DNA from: JABJOR01 sp965603075
GTDB taxonomy: Bacteria > Pseudomonadota > Alphaproteobacteria > Rhodospirillales > Casp-alpha2
Length of the DNA stretch: 64,000 nt
Assembly (NCBI GenBank): GCA_965603075.1
Contig: CBFDBO010000010.1
Span: 1-64,000, forward strand
Reading direction: 5' to 3'
In this document: positions 60,488-64,000 of the stretch, one piece after another
Position numbering within the stretch: the first letter of the stretch is position 1
How the letters are laid out: each line of letters opens with the position of its first letter
Notes under the pieces: model-generated
The model's database searches: none
What the model saw: only the letters and a program-made list of their open reading frames with translations
What the model was told of the DNA's origin: nothing
Program-made: the position numbers and the translations under genes

Positions 60488-61108
60488 ATGACTAATGCTC
60501 GTAAAGATGCCAATAAAGACCGGGTTACCATAAAAAAGTATGCCAACCGTCGTCTCTATAACACGTCAACCAGCAGCTATGTAACACTGGAAGATCTTGC
60601 CGTCATGATCAAGGATGGTATCGAGTTCGCCGTTTTTGATGCCAAGTCGGGTGATGATATCACTCATTCTGTCTTAACCCATATTATTGTAGAGCAAGAA
60701 AGCAAAGGGCAAAACTTGTTACCCGTAGGTTTCTTACGCCACTTGATTAGTTTTTATGGCGATAGTTTGGAATCCGTTGTGCCAGAATATTTGGAACATT
60801 CCATGCAATCCTTTGCAACCAACCAAGATCAGATGCGGAGTTATATGCAAGATGCTTTTGGCGGCGCTTCACCGTTTTCAGTCTTTGAAGAAGCTGGCAA
60901 AAAGAACATGGCGATGTTTGAATCTACTATGAAGATGTTCACGCCCTTCTCCCTTGATACAAACAAAACCAGCCAATCCCCCGGCCAAGCCACCAGAGCC
61001 GCACCAACGGAGGAAAAGTCCAGTAATCCAGAATCCGATGATTTGGCAGATCTAAAAAATCAATTGGCCGCGATGCAACAGCAGCTTAATAAAATGATCA
61101 AAGATTAA
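60488..61108 (+). CDS. phaR: PHA synthesis repressor PhaR
   Basis: 206 aa. The PHB accumulation regulatory domain (residues 10-75: RVTIKKYANRRLYNTSTSSYVTLEDLAVMI, LTHIIVEQESKGQNLLP) and the DNA/PHB-binding extension (FLRHLISFYGDSLESVVPEYLEHSM) are present, with a helical C-terminus. It senses free PHA and represses pha genes; both candidate operators sit in adjacent intergenic regions. Divergent from phaE-like/phaC; its stop is 2 bp from the converging SUMF gene. Confidence 0.94.
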   Translation: MTNARKDANKDRVTIKKYANRRLYNTSTSSYVTLEDLAVMIKDGIEFAVFDAKSGDDITHSVLTHIIVEQESKGQNLLPVGFLRHLISFYGDSLESVVPEYLEHSMQSFATNQDQMRSYMQDAFGGASPFSVFEEAGKKNMAMFESTMKMFTPFSLDTNKTSQSPGQATRAAPTEEKSSNPESDDLADLKNQLAAMQQQLNKMIKD

Positions 61109-61109
61109 A

Positions 61110-61973
61110 TTAGGGTAATTCCCGAAGAACCCTAAACCCGAGCCAGTAACTGTTTACCGGTAGGGCGTTTTTAGAGCGGTAAGATGATCGACCTACTTTG
61201 CTAAAATAATAAAACGATCCACCGCGCATAACCCGTTGATTGCAATCTCCATCCGTACGGATGCCTCCTTTTGGAGGGGCGCCTTCATGGCTAGGGTTCC
61301 AACAATCGGCTGTCCATTCATAAGCATTACCGACAGTGTCATAAAGACCAAAGGCATTGGGGGGGAACGATCCCACGGGTGCTGTTCCTTTGGCGCTCCA
61401 GATGCTTTTGCAATCTTTACAATTCGCGAGGTTTACGCCAACTTCATTGCCCCAAGGATAAAGCGTGGTGGTATTGCCACGGTGGGCATATTCCCATTCC
61501 GCTTCACTGGGTAAGCGATAGGTTTGCCCGGTGGTACCCCGTAACCATTTCAAATAATTTTCAATATGCGTGTAATTAAGATTGATAACGGGCCGTGTGC
61601 CCCGGCCCCATAGGTGGTCATCGGGTTGGTGCGTGCATCCCCCCCCACGAATACAGGCTTCCCATTGATCAAAGGTGACTTCAAAGCGACCAATAGCAAA
61701 AGGCTTTTCTATAAAGACACGGTGGCTTGGTCCTTCGGTCTTTGTGGTCCCCCCCAATCCCATGACAAACAAACCCGGTGGCACCACAACCAGCTCTGGG
61801 CAATCATCACAATCACGGAAAACATCTCCGGGCTTAAATGTTGTTTCCTGAGCCTGTAATGTGCATGCTCCGGTACCGATAAAAACCAACATCAGGGCCA
61901 GTCTAAGGACCAGTGTTAGGACCTGTGTCTGGAATAGGCGCAAACTTTTTGTAAATAATAATGTCATAGTCAT
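61110..61973 (-). CDS. SUMF1-type (formylglycine-generating-enzyme fold) lipoprotein
   Basis: 287 aa. Lipobox FIGTGAC near residue 37 suggests a lipoprotein. The rest is an FGE-like fold: LFVMGLGGT, FAIGRFEVTFDQWEACIRGGGC, YRLPSEAEWEYAHRGNT, NAFGLYDTVGNAYEWTAD and RGGSFYYF with GFRVLREL. Most bacterial members of this fold are not sulfatase activators; no sulfatase is nearby. Role unknown. Its stop is 2 bp from the phaR stop. Confidence 0.86.
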   Translation of the reverse strand: MTMTLLFTKSLRLFQTQVLTLVLRLALMLVFIGTGACTLQAQETTFKPGDVFRDCDDCPELVVVPPGLFVMGLGGTTKTEGPSHRVFIEKPFAIGRFEVTFDQWEACIRGGGCTHQPDDHLWGRGTRPVINLNYTHIENYLKWLRGTTGQTYRLPSEAEWEYAHRGNTTTLYPWGNEVGVNLANCKDCKSIWSAKGTAPVGSFPPNAFGLYDTVGNAYEWTADCWNPSHEGAPPKGGIRTDGDCNQRVMRGGSFYYFSKVGRSSYRSKNALPVNSYWLGFRVLRELP

Positions 61974-61998
61974 TAAAATAAAGCTCTTGTGGGTGGGG

Positions 61999-63063
61999 TC
62001 AACTATTCAATTTCTTTAGCGCCCATTGTGCGGCACCCCGAACCAACTCTGATGGATCAGCGAGTAGCTTATCTAAGGTTTTTTCCAAGGCTTTTTTCAC
62101 GTCGGGGCGCAAGGCGCCGAGCTTGCTGTTGCCCGCTGCAATAACGGCATTACGGGTCATTCGGTCTCTGCCTGTACGTTTAACGGGGGAGCCTGCAAAC
62201 ACTTGTCGGAAAGCGGCATCATCCAATTCCAATAAATCCGTCAATCTGGGCGCATTCAGCTCGGGACGGGGCAAGAAAGCTTCTTCACCCGTGGCGCTTT
62301 CAAATTTATTCCACGGACATACCGACAAACAATCATCACAACCATAAATCCGGTTGCCCATATTCTCCATTAATTCTGGCTCAATCTGCCCTTTGGTCTC
62401 GATGGTTAGATAAGAGATACACTTTGTTGCCTCAATTTTATAAGGCGTATCAAGGGCGCCCGTGGGACACGCCCGCATGCATAGATCACATGATCCACAA
62501 TGATCGGGTTCCGGGGTGTCGAGTGTGTCGGGGGGTAAATCGAGGGTGGTGAAGATCTCACCCAGAAACATCCATGATCCAAATTCCCGCGAAACCAAAT
62601 TTGTGTGTTTGCCCTGCCACCCCAAACCCGCCCGTGCGGCGAGGGGCTTTTCCATAACGGGGGCGGTATCGACAAAGACTTTTACGTCACAACCATAATT
62701 CTCCACCATCCACCGGGCCAGAACTTTGAGGCGCTTTTTGACGATGTCGTGATAGTCTTTCCCTTGCGCGTAGACGCTAATTGCCCCCCGATCGGTACGG
62801 CTATGGATCGCTAGCGGATTAATGTGGGGGGCATAATTCAGACCCAGAACAATGACACTGCGCGCATCCGGCCACAACGCCGTGGGTGACTTCCGGCGCT
62901 CTAGTTTCTCAACCAGCCAGTCCATATCGCCCTGCCGGCCTTGTTCAATGAAGGACATTAGCGCATCACTGTGGGATGGTTGAAGGTTTGCGTCGGTTAA
63001 ACCCACGGCATCAAAACCACATTCCAGCGCCTTTTGGCGTATATTTTTGGCTATATCATTCAT
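61999..63063 (-). CDS. queG: Epoxyqueuosine reductase
   Basis: 354 aa. It reduces epoxyqueuosine to queuosine in tRNA with a cobalamin and two 4Fe-4S clusters. The ferredoxin-like pair is CGSCDLCMRACP and CDDCLSVCPWN, with GLGWQGKHTNLVSREFGSW and the CISYLTIE region. The HEAT-like C-terminal tail SELVRGAAQWALKKL is typical. Divergent from a queuosine-precursor transporter. It is a further B12 protein in this window. Confidence 0.94.
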   Translation of the reverse strand: MNDIAKNIRQKALECGFDAVGLTDANLQPSHSDALMSFIEQGRQGDMDWLVEKLERRKSPTALWPDARSVIVLGLNYAPHINPLAIHSRTDRGAISVYAQGKDYHDIVKKRLKVLARWMVENYGCDVKVFVDTAPVMEKPLAARAGLGWQGKHTNLVSREFGSWMFLGEIFTTLDLPPDTLDTPEPDHCGSCDLCMRACPTGALDTPYKIEATKCISYLTIETKGQIEPELMENMGNRIYGCDDCLSVCPWNKFESATGEEAFLPRPELNAPRLTDLLELDDAAFRQVFAGSPVKRTGRDRMTRNAVIAAGNSKLGALRPDVKKALEKTLDKLLADPSELVRGAAQWALKKLNS

Positions 63064-63160
63064 TATTTTTATTATAATTGAAATTGGGACTCGCGCATCT
63101 TATCTGTTTATGATATCCCGTTCGCGATTAACAGTCATGATTCTTTAAGGAGCCACTATT

Positions 63161-63649
63161 TTGAAATTTAAGTATTCATTTATTTATGTTGCGCTGATCG
63201 TTTTGGTAAATTGGCTATTTTCCGTTGTGCCCATGGTGGAATTACCAGGTGGTGAAATGTGGCCACCCGTATCGCTGGTTGTTGGGTTGATCTTTGTGGT
63301 CCGCGATTTTGCGCAACGCGAAATCGGTCATCGTATCATTATTGCCATGCTTATTGGTGGTGCGTTATCTTATATAATGGCTGACCCCTTTATTGCTGTG
63401 GCCAGTGTGGCCGCCTTTTTGATCAGCGAATTTACCGATTGGGCGGTTTATTCCTTCACTGGGCGCCCGTTCTCGCAACGCATTTTGCTTTCAAGCGTTA
63501 TTTCAACACCCATTGATAGTGCGGTATTCCTCTATCTAATAGGCTTTATCAGCCCAACAGGTGTTGTGTTAATGACGGCGAGTAAAATGGTGGGCGCATT
63601 AATTGTCTGGTGGATGGTCAATCGGCGCGAGAATAATGTCACCGCCTAA
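63161..63649 (+). CDS. VUT-family (YhhQ-like) queuosine precursor transporter
   Basis: 162-aa inner-membrane protein with five or six hydrophobic segments: YSFIYVALIVLVNWLFSVVP, MWPPVSLVVGLIFVVRDFAQRE (the family D-x2-Q-R motif), MADPFIAVASVAAFLISEFTDWAVYS. VUT proteins take up queuine or preQ0/preQ1. Its place beside queG supports this. Starts TTG with AAGGAG 9 nt upstream; no ATG is available at the N-terminus. Confidence 0.87.
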   Translation: MKFKYSFIYVALIVLVNWLFSVVPMVELPGGEMWPPVSLVVGLIFVVRDFAQREIGHRIIIAMLIGGALSYIMADPFIAVASVAAFLISEFTDWAVYSFTGRPFSQRILLSSVISTPIDSAVFLYLIGFISPTGVVLMTASKMVGALIVWWMVNRRENNVTA

Positions 63650-63683
63650 TCCTATTATTCTATGAATAAATAATATGAAAATA

Positions 63684-64000
63684 TTATATCAGGGCTTTGC
63701 GCATAACGGTGTGAAGCCCTGTTTCTTTGTGTTCATAGCTAGCAATAGCGTGCCATCCTAGTTTTTCATAAAGAGATTTCGCCGTTGAAGTATGTAAATG
63801 AACCTCTGTATTGCCTGCATCATAGGCCAAGTCTTCAAGCACGTTCATCAGTTCACGCGCAATACCTTTCCCTCTAAACTCAGGCTCTACATAGACACCT
63901 GATATCCATGGGGTCAGCTCGGGGTATTCGTTTGCCCCTGTGCGCTCAAGGAACCCCATGCCCGCTGGCGTCCCTTTCCAAAAGGCAATAACGGCGGCTT
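63684..64000 (-). CDS. GNAT-family N-acetyltransferase (cut by the window edge)
   Basis: The 3' part of the gene: reading continues past the internal Met at 63959 as VIAFWKGTPAG to the window end, so the true start lies beyond 64000. The acetyl-CoA loop VYVEPEFRGKGIARELM and LYEKLGWHAIASYEHKETGLH are clear. Substrate unknown. 34 bp after the VUT gene, converging with it. Confidence 0.88.
   Translation of the reverse strand, partial: AAVIAFWKGTPAGMGFLERTGANEYPELTPWISGVYVEPEFRGKGIARELMNVLEDLAYDAGNTEVHLHTSTAKSLYEKLGWHAIASYEHKETGLHTVMRKALI

Noticed and set aside
1..64000. CRISPR array, insertion sequence, prophage or plasmid system
   Set aside because: No spaced direct repeats, transposase, integrase, phage structural or replication initiator gene was found.

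Overview
The window reads as chromosome of an alphaproteobacterium, most likely a low-GC (roughly mid-40s % by eye), probably marine member of or near the Rhodospirillales. Support comes from a CcrM-type GANTC methyltransferase next to rnhB, a complete crotonyl-CoA carboxylase/reductase - methylsuccinyl-CoA dehydrogenase - ethylmalonyl-CoA mutase set, a B12-dependent ribonucleotide reductase, an alpha-type PHA gene cluster with phaR, a TIGR02302/DUF4175 protein, DUF2125, PAS_5 and DUF1127 proteins, and the argH-lptM-lysA arrangement. I see no rRNA, CRISPR array, insertion sequence, prophage or plasmid genes. Gene density is high and most of the window is core metabolism.

Layout. 0.2-5.8 kb: tRNA-Gln, ispE, a TPR lipoprotein, ETF-ubiquinone oxidoreductase, and a uracil-DNA-glycosylase homologue with altered active-site motifs. 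6-9.9 kb: lytic transglycosylase, moaB, a GT-A/GT2 pair and a 51-residue ORF. 10-17.6 kb: GcvA-like LysR regulator, PAS_5 protein, CPA2 antiporter, rnhB, ccrM (preceded by a dense GANTC cluster), a nucleotidyltransferase gene with a decayed partial copy, a homocysteine S-methyltransferase and a polysaccharide-lyase-like lipoprotein. 17.6-29 kb: hydroxybutyryl-CoA dehydrogenase, cobalamin adenosyltransferase, LysE exporter, a large Fe-S flavoenzyme facing an iodotyrosine-deiodinase-like nitroreductase, a TetR regulator, and the ethylmalonyl-CoA genes mcd-ccr facing ecm. 29-44 kb: PhyH dioxygenase, two peptidases, DUF1127, argH-lptM-lysA-DUF4175, a zinc-ribbon/GYPP-repeat membrane protein, and ftsE-ftsX-ydcF-plsC. 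44.7-56.7 kb: nrdJ, PPOX protein, ChaC, two EamA exporters, DUF2125, the tyrA-hisC-chorismate mutase operon, a methyltransferase, GST, and a decayed histidine-kinase gene. 56.7-64 kb: phaB-phaA-phaC-phaE-like facing phaR, a sulfatase-modifying-factor-type lipoprotein, queG facing a queuosine-precursor transporter, and a GNAT gene cut by the window end.

How the genes fit together. PhaA and PhaB make 3-hydroxybutyryl-CoA, which is either polymerised by PhaC or taken through crotonyl-CoA into the ethylmalonyl-CoA pathway (Ccr, Ecm, Mcd). Mcd electrons can leave through ETF to the ETF-ubiquinone oxidoreductase at the left of the window. Ecm and NrdJ both need adenosylcobalamin, and the window carries the adenosyltransferase that makes it.

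No wholly new system is obvious. The observations I rate highest are: the UDG homologue lacking three conserved active-site residues; a two-component hybrid kinase gene collapsed to its receiver-like domain plus the last residues of its ATPase domain; six GANTC sites within 96 bp in front of ccrM; a near-identical TGC-rich dyad in both pha intergenic regions; a 23-bp tandem repeat that copies the 3' end and stop codon of phaA; DnaA-box-like sites before nrdJ; and a shortened chorismate mutase-prephenate dehydratase protein. All functional calls rest on reading the translated sequence and recalled family features; no database search was run.
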